Source of the DNA: Capronia americana
Taxonomy: Eukaryota > Ascomycota > Eurotiomycetes > Chaetothyriales > Herpotrichiellaceae
Assembly: GCA_016110215.1 (NCBI GenBank)
Contig: JADWQD010000003.1
Location: forward strand, 186,001-250,000
Direction of reading: 5' to 3'
Length of the DNA stretch: 64,000 bases
A model generated the notes under the pieces. It had not been told where the DNA came from and did no database searches. It worked only from the letters and a program-made list of their open reading frames with translations. This document shows positions 10,682-21,193 of this stretch, piece by piece (the first letter of the stretch is position 1; each line of letters opens with the position of its first letter). The position numbers and the translations under genes are program-made.

Positions 10682-13600
10682 TCACTTCCACGCGCTCAGG
10701 CCCGCCCACGGGTCAGTGTCTTGAGCGCCCCCACTTTGAGGCTGACCTGGCTGAGGTGGAGGATAGCTTTGTCCCTGCTGCTGTTGTTGCGGATATCGTT
10801 GCGTATAATTCGCGTACCCAGTGGGTCCACTCGCCCATGCGCCAGCTGGATTTGGCGGGTACTGCGTAGTTGAGCCACCACCAGGTGGCCCGGGAGGTGG
10901 CGGCGGAGGCACGTAGTTCTGCGGCATGTTATATGGCGATGGAGAAGGCTGATACGGCGGGTGCTGATGCTGATGATAAGACGGTTGCGACTGAGGCATT
11001 TGTGGATGAGACGAAGGAGACTGGTATGCTCCAGGTCCGGGAGGAGCGCCTGCTGGGGCTTGAGAAGGAAAACCGTACTGGGGGTATTGGTGATTTGGAG
11101 GCGTGAATGTGAGGGGCTGGTGCGCTTGTGGTCCTTGGGGGAAGTACGCGTTCATTGGATTAAGAGGTGAAGTCACTGGTGAGAAAGTATATGCGCCGGG
11201 CTGCTGGCTCGGTGAGGTTACCGTAGCTCTCTCGGGATATGCCATAGGATTGTAGGCAGAAGAGAGTGGCGTTGCTGCGCCTTGAGCGAAGGCGTGTTGC
11301 GCCTCGATCGGTGATGGATTCGTGGGTTGCGAGGACGGCTGAAGCTGACCTGAGTATCCGTTGGGAACGACCGGCGCAGGCGAATGGCGAGGAGGGATTG
11401 TGAATCTCGGATCCGGATTCGTGGTAGGGTATGATGGCGAGACTGGACCGGGAGACCTTGACGCGCTGATCGGCGGTAAGGGAGGAAGAGCGGGAGGTTC
11501 TGGTTGCAGAGGTGAGGTCGGCTTAGGCTCCATCGACAATCGATTCATCAGTTCCTGCATTCGCTTCTGTTCCGCAGCCGCTTGACCATCGGCCGAACTG
11601 TTCTTGGTCTGCTCGATTGAATGCAATAGTTGTGCACCTTCCGCTCTCCGGTTGCTGACGAAAGATTCGACATTCTTCTCCAGGCTGTCGACGCTTTCCT
11701 TCATTTCACTGTAAAACCCTTGCGCCCGCATAAGACCCTGTATCAGATCTTCATGAGCGTTGAACACTCTCCGATACTTGTTCATGACAGTGTTCTTGCT
11801 CTTCTGCATAGCGTCATACCTTTGCTGATCTGACCGGACTCGTTTGTCTTGGAGCAGGTCTCCGTAGGATTTCGTTAATTCCTTCAGCAGAGAGGACTGT
11901 TTGTGCACGGTCGATATCAATCGGTTTTGGTGCGACCGGAACTTTTCCAGCTCCGCCTGGAACAGCTGGTTCTCCTGGTTTGCAATTGCCTTCTTGTTCA
12001 ATATGAGCACATTCGAGATGTCGTCGGTGTGGACCTTCTCCTTCAGGTCCTTCAAGACCTGCATTCTCTCGCGCTTGACAAGGTTGAGTTTCCGTAACAA
12101 GTCTTCAACTTTTGCAATCTGATCCATTACTGACAGACCACCTTCCCCGTAGTCTTCTTCGAGTAGCGTCGTTTCATCTCCCGACTTGCTTCTGCTCTTC
12201 GATGCCGACCCAGCTTTGATCAGCGCTTGCTGGTACAGGACGTCGGCGTCACCTTGTTCGCCGGCAACCCGCATCTCCTCAAAATCACCTTCGTATTGTC
12301 GAGCCGTGGAGAAAAGCTGCGCATCACTCGCTCCAGCCTCATCCACGGTGTCGCGATAGCTCTTGATGTCAGCCCTTAATGTCGAGGTTAACCTCGAGCT
12401 GGGCTGTTGGGTCCAATCGGCACCGTATTTGGATCTCATTTTCTCACATACACTCTCCTCCATATCGAGCTGCTTGGAACTCTTGGCCAAGCTGTCCAGC
12501 ACAGTCTGCTTATCTTTCTGGAGTTGTTCAAAGGCGGTGTCGAATGATTGGTGGTTCGCGATCGACTGACACCACTGCTCAAAGTCTCGATCCACGCCCA
12601 TTTCCTGCTCCAGACCACCTTTCAAAACGTTGAGGCTGTTGGGCAATTTGAGATAGTCGAGACTCGCAGCCATTTCTCCATTTGCTTGCTCGACCTTTTC
12701 CGCCTCGGATCTGATCAGCTTCGCTTTCTCCTCGTCATACATACTAGCTGATTCGGTGACTGACATGGGGACGATCTTCTGGAAAATGTCGGGACCAATG
12801 ATTCGTTGGATATCCTGGCCCTGGTAGAGTTCAGAAAGAGGAATAGCTTTAGCTGCCGGTACCTTGGTGACTGGAGACAACGAGGCTTCGGCTGGTACGG
12901 TCTGGTGGTAGATGTAGTCGTTATCCTTGACCAGGGACGTCAATTTCTCCTGCACTGTCTCCATTTGTCTTCGAGTGATAGATTGCATTGTTGAAGCAGT
13001 GTCTGAGCCCAATTGCGATGCCGAGGATGGAGTCGAAGGGAAAGATTTTGCAAGCGTGTATGCCTGCTTGCTCGATTTCTCCGCAAGCTGCAACCGCGCA
13101 ATCGCCGACCCTTGCTGGTTGGTCTCATCTTCGGTCAGTGCCTGATAGTATTCTGCTAGTGAAGAGAAGTGTAAAGCCTTGATCTGGATCAGCTTCAACC
13201 ATACGCTCTCAAAAACTCCTCTTGCATGATCCGACTCCAGTTCTTCCTTTGCCTGACCGTACAGAAACGCTGCCTGAGCGGCAAGTTTGGCAAGTAGCGC
13301 CGGCTTCTTCCCGTCCCTGACTTGCTTCTCAAGGAAAACCTCCTGCGCCTGGCCAAGCACAATATGAATCATGGTTTTAACGGTGTCTCGGTTCAGATCG
13401 ATCGACGGGGCATGGAGGAAGTTCTCGTTGATGTAGGTGAACATTCCAGCGGATGCCTGGAAAGAATGATAGGCAGTCTTCAAGTCCTTGTCCTCGGAAC
13501 GATTCTGGGCGGCGGCGTGACATGAGAGCACTGCGGCAATGTTGAAGATAACGGATGCCTTCTCGAAGGCCAGGGAGTACTGGGACGTCGCAGCCCGGGT

Positions 13601-13891
13601 AAAGGCGTCAAACCACTGAAACGATATCTTGATATGCGCCTCATCGATAGGGAATCTCAAGTCCAGCAATTCCAGTTGCCCATAATACCTGTACAGCAAG
13701 TCTCTTCCTGATGCCGAGTCGGCTCCCGCGCCTCTCATGTCCTGCCGCAGCCTGTTGAGTGTGCCAATCTCTTCTGCATACTTGCTCGCATCATCACCGT
13801 AGCTGGTGCGGATGTACTGCGACAGCGGTTCGATCCAGCTGACCTCGGACGTCGTCTTCAGCGGACACGATATCATGGGCGCTTGCACCAT
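10682..13891 (-). CDS. bro1: Bro1, ESCRT-III-associated endosomal sorting protein (1069 aa)
   Basis: One uninterrupted exon from ATG 13891 to TGA 10682-10684. Residues 5-390 are the BRO1 (banana-shaped) domain, with the family segments LNRLRQDMRGAG and DLLYRYYGQLELLDLRFP. Residues about 400-760 form the helical V-domain with strong coiled-coil character. The last 290 residues are Pro/Gln/Tyr-rich, the low-complexity tail usual for Bro1/Alix proteins. The N-terminus starting MVQAPMISCPL favours Bro1 over its paralogue PalA/Rim20. In yeast, Bro1 binds Snf7 on endosomes, stabilises ESCRT-III and recruits the deubiquitinase Doa4 during multivesicular-body sorting. Length is close to that of other filamentous fungal Bro1 proteins. 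The tail is where gene predictions vary most. Confidence 0.95.
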   Translation of the reverse strand: MVQAPMISCPLKTTSEVSWIEPLSQYIRTSYGDDASKYAEEIGTLNRLRQDMRGAGADSASGRDLLYRYYGQLELLDLRFPIDEAHIKISFQWFDAFTRAATSQYSLAFEKASVIFNIAAVLSCHAAAQNRSEDKDLKTAYHSFQASAGMFTYINENFLHAPSIDLNRDTVKTMIHIVLGQAQEVFLEKQVRDGKKPALLAKLAAQAAFLYGQAKEELESDHARGVFESVWLKLIQIKALHFSSLAEYYQALTEDETNQQGSAIARLQLAEKSSKQAYTLAKSFPSTPSSASQLGSDTASTMQSITRRQMETVQEKLTSLVKDNDYIYHQTVPAEASLSPVTKVPAAKAIPLSELYQGQDIQRIIGPDIFQKIVPMSVTESASMYDEEKAKLIRSEAEKVEQANGEMAASLDYLKLPNSLNVLKGGLEQEMGVDRDFEQWCQSIANHQSFDTAFEQLQKDKQTVLDSLAKSSKQLDMEESVCEKMRSKYGADWTQQPSSRLTSTLRADIKSYRDTVDEAGASDAQLFSTARQYEGDFEEMRVAGEQGDADVLYQQALIKAGSASKSRSKSGDETTLLEEDYGEGGLSVMDQIAKVEDLLRKLNLVKRERMQVLKDLKEKVHTDDISNVLILNKKAIANQENQLFQAELEKFRSHQNRLISTVHKQSSLLKELTKSYGDLLQDKRVRSDQQRYDAMQKSKNTVMNKYRRVFNAHEDLIQGLMRAQGFYSEMKESVDSLEKNVESFVSNRRAEGAQLLHSIEQTKNSSADGQAAAEQKRMQELMNRLSMEPKPTSPLQPEPPALPPLPPISASRSPGPVSPSYPTTNPDPRFTIPPRHSPAPVVPNGYSGQLQPSSQPTNPSPIEAQHAFAQGAATPLSSAYNPMAYPERATVTSPSQQPGAYTFSPVTSPLNPMNAYFPQGPQAHQPLTFTPPNHQYPQYGFPSQAPAGAPPGPGAYQSPSSHPQMPQSQPSYHQHQHPPYQPSPSPYNMPQNYVPPPPPPGPPGGGSTTQYPPNPAGAWASGPTGYANYTQRYPQQQQQGQSYPPPQPGQPQSGGAQDTDPWAGLSAWK

Positions 13892-14491
13892 CTTGGCTGC
13901 CGGTGAGGGGCACCGATGGTAGGGGTGGCTCTGGGTTTAAGGGACGAGAAGGCGATGAATCAATGCATTGAAGAGCCACGTCAAGAGAAAATAGCAGCCT
14001 TACACGCACGAGATCCGATAGCTCGGCGAGGCAGATCTGAGGCAGACGGCATTGTGGCATACACGCCCAGATCTGTGAAGCCTAGGTGAAGCCCCGTCCC
14101 ACCCTGCAGTGACGAGGAGGAGTTCCGCCAATCAGGCGGCAGTGACCAAGGGCAGGGCGCGGCGCGATTCGCATTCGAGCCTCTCCCACCGCTCACTTGT
14201 CTCTCATCCAGCCTTGATCCCCGATACATTACAAACACGAGTCTTTTATGCGCTGCGAGTCGCTTGTGTAGTGTCAGCCGTCAGATGCCCTCGACGGGTC
14301 TGGTATTTCTACAGAAGATGGGAGTTCTACTGGCCTCAGTCACCCAGTTGTACGCAGATACTGTACACATTTCGTCACCGCCACCACCCAAGTATTTCCC
14401 TCCTGGAATGCACATAATCCAATCTCGTCGCCGTCGCTGTGAGGTATATAAACAAGAGAAGGGCACTGTGGGAACATCAAGGCTCAGACAC
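13892..14491. other. bro1 promoter region and 3' flank of mdj1
   Basis: A 600-bp gap between two minus-strand genes. It should contain the bro1 promoter next to 13891. Nothing else is recognised. Confidence 0.55.
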
Positions 14492-16193
14492 TCAGCCAGA
14501 ACCGGACGCTTTCTTAGGCTCATCCTCCTCGGGCTGCTCCGCTTTGGTCCCCTTTCCAGGCTTGTCGGGCTCCAGGTCATCATGCTGGTGAGTGAGCTTG
14601 TGCCAGGCGGATTTCAAGAATCCCTCATTCTTGTGATCCGCTGTCTTATCAGGCGGCTTGGAGGCTGGGCTGTCTTTTGTGGTTGTTCTGAGACGACGTT
14701 TAGCAGAATGCTTGTCATCTCAATTCGCAACAAACTTACTGCTTGTCTTGATTTTTGTACTGGCCCACATTCATTATCCTCTTGGCCGTCTTGTCGCCCA
14801 TCTCATCGGCCAGCATTTCAATGATTGTCCGCTGGTTGGCAGTCAGGTATTTGGGCATTTGTACCTTGAACTCCACCCGCAGATCGCCAGAAGAGCCAGC
14901 ACCACGGCCACCGAGCCTCTTCATGCCCATACCACCCAGTGTGATCCTATCATTTGTCGATGTGCCCGTGGCGACTTTGACTCTGACCTCACCATCCAGT
15001 GTGGGTACCATAACCTCACCACCAAGCAGCGCTGTGGTCAGAGGTATCGAGGCGGTATAGAGAATATCGGCGCCGTTCCGGCTGAACCGTGCATCTGGTG
15101 CCACGCGAATGAAGACGTATAGGTCCCCACGCTGTGTTCGAAGTTTGGGGTTTGCTGATAGTCCAGTGGGAGGATAGTCTCCAGAACCCGCCACCCGGAG
15201 GCGCATTCCATCCTCGACTCCGCCGGGGATGTCGACTTCAACAGTCTCCCTCTTCCGGACGACACCGTTACCGGAGCAAGTGTTGCATTCAGATCCCCTG
15301 GGCACCACTGTTCCGGTCCCGTTACAGGTATCGCACGTAGAGGCCATCTGGAAGCCGGCCTGCATCACATGGACTCGTGTGCCCGTACCATTGCATCGTT
15401 TGCATGTCTGTCTCGAAGATCCCTGCTTCATCCCGTCTCCTTTGCAAGTCCCACACTGGACCAGAGGTGTAATGGTGATATTCTTACTCACGCCTTTGGC
15501 CGCATCCATGAAAGAAATGTTTGTCTGGACTTCAATATTCTCGCCGACCAAGATCTGTTCCTGAAAAGGTCCACCTCCTCTCCGGCCACGGCGAGCGCCG
15601 CCGGTAAATGCGCCAAACAAATCTTCAAAATTGAACTCGGCACCGAACCCTCCACCGAACCCGGCGAATGGATTTCCTCCACCCGCACCTGCGAAAGGAT
15701 GTCCACCACCGGCCGCGGACGGGTCGAAGCCAGCGCCTTGGTCGAATGCAGCAGCGCCAAATTGATCGTATGCGGCCTTTTTCTGGGGGTCGTTCAAAAG
15801 TTCGTATGCTGACTGCGCGTCGGTAAACTTCTCTTTTGCGCTCGGGTCCTTGTTGGTATCAGGGTGGTATTTCTTCGCTAGGGCATAGTACGCTTTCTTG
15901 ATCTCGGAAGCCGTAGCGTTCTTTCCTACACCCAGCGTCGCATACGGATCTTTCGTGGCCTGGAACGCCGGCGTTGCGGAGAACGGCCGTACGTGACGTG
16001 ACGGGCATCGTGGAGATGTTGAGGAGGAGCGCTGCGGCAAGGGTCTCTTCGGGGCAGCAGAGTCGTAAAATCGCCTCGTCTGGGCTTTGCGAGTAAAACT
16101 ATTCCGTTGTCGAGGGCACTTCGTCGTCGTCCGCAAGAGTGATCTTAAGGGAGCCGCTCCGCCTAACGCGGTCGGGCTTGCTATGACGCTCAT
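14492..16193 (-). CDS. mdj1: Mdj1, mitochondrial DnaJ (Hsp40) chaperone (549 aa)
   Basis: Two exons, complement of 14492-14687 and 14740-16193, with a 52-bp intron (GTAAGT...CTCAG). Without splicing, the frame stops right after NQDKQ; splicing adds 65 residues including [10 protein letters not shown], a conserved Mdj1 C-terminal element. Residues 1-78 are Arg/Ser-rich and poor in acids, a mitochondrial presequence. The J domain (about 82-148) has the HPD motif. A Gly/Phe-rich linker follows, then four zinc-binding CxxCxGxG repeats ([32 protein letters not shown]) and the C-terminal substrate-binding domain. It is therefore a type I J-protein. In yeast, Mdj1 stimulates matrix Hsp70 (Ssc1), and it helps Pim1 degrade misfolded proteins. 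Its divergent neighbour is pim1. Confidence 0.96.
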
Positions 16194-16565
16194 CGAGGGC
16201 CGGTGCAAGGTAGGCTGTCGACAGAAATGTCTTCACAGCGGACCACGGAATGTAGCCAGGAACCAGATGTCGAAGTTCTTTATTGAGAGAAAGTTCCAGC
16301 AGATCGGCTTTTCGCTGTCGGCGGCAGTTTATCCGGGCCGCCGCAGTGGATCCACATGATATCAAGTCGAGAGATCGAGTTGAATTGCGACACCTGCAGT
16401 TGCCTCCTCACCCTCATCTCTTCTTACTGTTGATTCCCTTGAGACCCTTCCGCTTGGCCGTCTGCATCTTCGCGGGGTGTATACTCAATCCCATCTCTAC
16501 ATACTCTCCTCCGGGACACGCTCCGGCTATCTCGCCCTCCGCAGCCACCTGCCTCGACCCAGAGC
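16194..16565. promoter_or_regulatory. Shared bidirectional promoter of mdj1 and pim1
   Basis: The two ATGs face away from each other across 372 bp. Both 5' UTRs and both core promoters must lie here or overlap the neighbouring gene. A heat-shock-element-like array sits at 16289-16301, and pyrimidine-rich tracts lie before the pim1 start (about 16405-16530). That co-regulation occurs is inferred from the arrangement, not shown. Confidence 0.75.
16289..16301. promoter_or_regulatory. Candidate heat-shock element
   Basis: The sequence GAAAGTTCCAGCA fits three alternating nGAAn units at 5-bp spacing: GAA, TTC, then GCA with one mismatch. This is the Hsf1 consensus form. It lies between two mitochondrial stress-protein genes, so it is a reasonable candidate. 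A match of this size can also occur by chance. Confidence 0.35.
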
Positions 16566-19500
16566 ATGCTTCGTGGCCAAACGCTACCATGGAGGGCTGC
16601 ACTCCGGAATGGCTCCTTCAACATCTGTAGGGACTGCAGACGCCAACTTCTCCTGAGAAACGCTTCGAGTTCCTCCGCGAAACCTTCACTCGCTTCGAGC
16701 TACTACCCCCTCGTTGCCCGACATGGATTACAAATACGTCAGTTCTCATCGCATCCCGCGCGCCGGAAAGACAAACCACCCGAAGACGATCCCCAGCCCA
16801 AGCAAGAGCAGGCCGACGCAAAAGCTGAAAAGGTAGAAAAGGAGCTGGACGAGGCTCCACGAACAGAGGACGCCGCCGAGGCGAAAAAGTCTGCCGCCGA
16901 GCCGCAACCGATACCTCAGTCTGCCGACAATGCGAAATCCGCGGCTGCAGGAGGCTCCAGCGGCGACTCACAACCGAGCGCAGAGGGGACAGGAGCAGGG
17001 AGCGATGGCGGCAAACGTGGGCGGAAGAGCACCCAGGTCACGAAACCGACAGTACCGGAGGTCTACCCCCAGGTCATGGCTATCCCCATCGCAAAGCGTC
17101 CTCTGTTCCCCGGCTTCTACAAGGCCATTACGATCCGGGATCCCAATGTGGTTGCCGCCATTACCGAGATGATGAAGCGCGGTCAACCGTACGTCGGCGC
17201 GTTTCTGTTCAAGGATGACAATGCGGACAAGGATATCATAGAGAAGGTGGATGATGTTCACGATGTTGGAGTCTTCGCGCAGATTACCAGCGCATTTCCA
17301 GTTCACGGAGATGAGCACAGTCTGACGGCCGTATTGTATCCGCACCGCCGTATCAAGATGACCGCGTTGATGCCCCCCTCGAAAGCTGGCGAAGGAGAGC
17401 CGTCAGTGGTGCAAGTCCAGCCGATAAAGGATGAGAAGCCGAAGGCTGATGGTCCAGACAACAAAGGGGATGTTGTGGCAAGTTTTGAGGAATCGAACAA
17501 GGAACAGCCGGGCCCACTGGGCGTCTACGAGCCTACTGCTTTCCTTCGCAAATTTCCCGTCTCGTTGGTCAATGTCGAGAATCTGGCGGAACAACCCTTT
17601 GACAGGAAGAGTGGCGAGATCAAGGCCTTGACTTCAGAAATTGTCAGTGTTTTTAAGGAGGTCGCCAGCCTGAACCAGCTGTTCCGAGATCAGATCTCGG
17701 ATTTCAGCGTCTCTCAATATCAGGGGAATGTGCTTGAAGAGCCAGCCAAGTTAGCTGACTTTGCGGCAGCAGTCTCAGCCGGCGAGATCGGAGAACTGCA
17801 GGATGTCTTGCAAGAGATGGATGTGGCTCGAAGGCTGCACAAAGCATTGGTCGTGCTCAAGAAAGAGTTGATGAATGCCCAGCTTCAGTCCAAGATCTCC
17901 AAGGATGTGGAAAGCAAGATCCAGAAGCGGCAACGAGAGTACTGGCTCATGGAGCAAATGAAAGGTATCCGCCGAGAACTGGGCATCGAGTCCGATGGCA
18001 AAGACAAGCTCGTGGAGAAGTTCCGCGAGAAGGCGCAGAAATTAGCCATGCCTGAAGCCGTCAAGAAAGTATTCGACGAAGAGCTCAACAAGCTGGCCCA
18101 TCTGGAACCTGCGGCTTCCGAGTTTAACGTGACGCGGAACTACCTCGACTGGATCACCCAGATCCCTTGGGGCCAGCGAAGCGCCGAGAACTTTGGCATT
18201 AAGAACGCCATGACCGTGTTGGACGAGGACCACTATGGACTCAAAGACGTCAAGGACAGGATACTCGAGTTCATCGCCGTTGGCAAGCTTCGCGGGACAG
18301 TTGAGGGCAAGATTCTATGCTTTGTCGGCCCCCCTGGCGTGGGAAAGACATCAATCGGCAAATCGATCGCCCGGGCATTGAACAGACAGTACTACCGTTT
18401 CAGTGTCGGGGGTCTGACGGACGTTGCCGAGATCAAGGGCCATCGTCGGACGTACGTCGGCGCTCTGCCTGGAAGAATCATTCAAGCACTGAAGAAGTGT
18501 CAGACCGAGAACCCACTTATTCTCATTGACGAGGTTGACAAGATCGGCCGCGGTCATCAGGGAGATCCGTCGTCAGCACTTCTCGAGCTGCTCGATCCAG
18601 AGCAGAATTCAAGCTTTTTGGATCACTACATGGATATCCCCGTCGACTTATCTAAAGTTCTCTTTGTCTGTACAGCCAACATGACCGACACCATTCCCCG
18701 CCCTCTGCTCGACAGAATGGAAGTCATCGAGCTGAGTGGTTATGTCGCTGATGAGAAGAAAGCCATCGCCGATCGATATCTTGCACCCCAGGCTAAAGAG
18801 CTGTCGGGCCTGAAGGACGTGGATATCAAACTCGACGACTCTGCCATCGAAGAACTGATCAATAAGTACGCCCGCGAATCTGGTGTTCGTAACCTGAAAA
18901 AACTTATCGAGAAGGTGTATCGAAAATCAGCACTGAAGATCATCCAAGATCTGGGAGAAGAAGCACTGCCGGAAGCTGAAGCGCTCACAGCAGAAGGGAA
19001 AGCCGCCTTGGAAGAAAGTAAAAAAGACAACACAGATGTTAAGGACACGCCGGAGAATATCGAACAAGAAACGACTGAAACGCCTCGGGTAGCCCTCAAA
19101 GTGCCGGAGTCTGTCCACGTTAGCATCACGAAAGACAATCTGAAAGACTTCGTCGGACCACCGATCTTTACGGCCGACAGACTCTATGAAACCACGCCGC
19201 CCGGCGTAGCAATGGGCCTCGCCTGGACAAGCATGGGTGGCGCCGCCCTCTATGTCGAATCGATCCTTGAATCCGCACTGTCAGAGTCCAGTCGGCCCAG
19301 CCTCGAACGCACCGGTAACTTGAAAGCCGTCATGAAGGAATCAACTCAAATCGCCTACTCTTTTGCCAAACACGTCCTCGCCAGGAAATTTCCAGAGAAC
19401 AAGTTCTTCGACCATGCCAAGATTCATTTACATTGTCCCGAGGGGGCAGTGCAAAAGGACGGTCCCTCCGCCGGCATCACCATGGCCACGTCATTGTTGA

Positions 19501-19922
19501 GTCTCGCCATGGATAAAGAAGTTGATCCCGCATTGGCGATGACCGGCGAACTGACTGTCACCGGCAAAGTGCTGCGGATTGGCGGATTGAGGGAGAAGAC
19601 CGTCGCGGCGAGACGAGCGGGTTGTAATCGGATTCTGTTCCCCAAGGATAATTGGGGGGATTGGGTCGAGTTGCCGGAGGTTCGTTATCTCTTTCTCCCA
19701 CTGTATCGCGCTCGTACTGACGACTGACTTGCGTTTTAGAACATCAAAGAAGGCATAGAGGGCTTTCCCGTCGACTGGTATGACGATGTCTTCAAGATTG
19801 TCTTTCCTGATTTGAGAGTCGATGAAGTCAACCACAGATGGAAAGATGCACTGAAGAGGAAAGAGAAGGGGAGGAAGGATAAAAAGGACAAGGACGATGA
19901 CGATGATGATGACGACGACTGA
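16566..19922 (+). CDS. pim1: Pim1, mitochondrial Lon protease (1098 aa)
   Basis: Two exons, 16566-19679 and 19740-19922, with a 60-bp intron that has an unusual GTTCGT donor and a CTGAC branch site before the TTTTAG acceptor. Exon 2 restores the conserved Lon C-terminus (NIKEGIEGFPVDWYDDVFKI). Domains: presequence (1-60), an acidic Lys/Glu/Pro-rich linker (65-155), the Lon N-terminal domain (about 170-470), AAA+ with Walker A GPPGVGKTS near 588 and Walker B LILIDEVDK, then the protease domain. The catalytic dyad is Ser968 (in KDGPSAG) and Lys1011. Their 43-residue spacing equals that of bacterial Lon. A nonameric Asp tail ends the protein. It is an ATP-dependent matrix protease, and it degrades misfolded proteins delivered by Mdj1/Hsp70. 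Confidence 0.97.
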
Positions 19923-20593
19923 TCGTCAGCTGCGACGCCATGTATAGGTGCAGAGAAGGGTCGGTGTCAACAGGTCAACGGGTATCATATGCATATCAGA
20001 GGCGTCCTTTCAGAAACAGCCGGCGGCGGTTCGAAGTAGGTCGCTTCGACGGCAATGACGGGGAAGACGAATCATGCCGGATGACTCACTGTATAAAACA
20101 TGGGCCGAACGGTGCATGCAGGAGTGACCTTTACATTAGAATTGCGCGGGGAGGAAAGATGGAGCCGCATTTACGCCGTCCGCGATAGAATCTCTTCTCA
20201 TGAAGAAGTGTGGCTTTTGAGTTGTAAGATTTTAATCAAACCATAGGGAAGGGAAGAAAAAGCCATGCTTTGACCATGCTTGAACGGAGCAGGGCCGGCG
20301 CTTCTTTCGCTCCTTTATCCCCAGCTCCTCCTCTCAGTGCACGCATTGGATGGGTCGCGATGAGTCTCATCTATATGCATATGTAGCTAGTACACATCTT
20401 GATCTCCCTCGGCGCAAGTCCATCAGGTTAATGAAAAGTGTAAGGCTGTCTTTGTCAGTCAAACAAGTCCACGTCCGCATGCATTCCGTACCTAGTAGGT
20501 ATCGAGGTATGTAGTACGCGCACGAGTACGAAGATAAGGGAACGTGTCCGGGTGCCAGGAGTGTCATATAGCATATAGCATATGTTATTCATT

Positions 20594-20614
20594 ATACATC
20601 ATACATCATACATC
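20594..20614. repeat. Three 7-bp tandem units (ATACATC)
   Basis: Three perfect head-to-tail copies of ATACATC read directly from the sequence. It is a minor intergenic microsatellite. Confidence 0.9.
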
Positions 20615-21077
20615 GGATATCACGTCTCGTATAGTCCTAGTACTAGTATGTACTACTCCCATTATTCAATCACGCCGTTCCTGGAGGATAAGCCGGCGCG
20701 GAGGGCATGGGGGTGGTGCTTGATTGTTGGATAAAGCCGTCACAATCGATACGGATCTGATACCACTGAAAATCATGGTCTTCTTTTCCGGACGAGAAAG
20801 CCGGTTGATGTCGACGAACTTGTCATGGGTAAGGAAGGACATGCAAGGAAGGACAAGCAAGGGACAAATAAAGGGAGATACCAACTACCCTACATATACT
20901 TACATATGTAGTATCTACCTCATGACTGGGACGACTTCGCGTATTGACGACTATCAGGCAGAGATGGATGAATGGCCGATCCGTCAGTCAGTCCGTCGCT
21001 CCCTATCTTTCTGGACGCGAACGCGAGGGAGGCACATGCCATTGAGAGGAACGTTGGCCGCATTCTCATTCATGATT

Positions 21078-21093
21078 CATCCATCCATCCATC
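21078..21093. repeat. Tetranucleotide repeat (CATC)4
   Basis: Four perfect CATC units in the gene-free block downstream of pim1. Confidence 0.9.
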
Positions 21094-21167
21094 CCAACAT
21101 GAACGCCACAAGTAATGGTAGAAATGAATGCGTGCACATGCTACTGTAGTTCCTGCCACTACCGTAC

Positions 21168-21193
21168 CTACCTATCTACCCTACCTATCTACC
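21168..21193. repeat. Tandem duplication of a 13-bp unit
   Basis: Two adjacent identical copies of CTACCTATCTACC. It is a short intergenic duplication. Confidence 0.9.

Noticed and set aside
10682..13891. Assignment of the BRO1-domain gene to PalA/Rim20
   Set aside because: The N-terminus, length and long Pro/Gln-rich tail fit Bro1 better than PalA.
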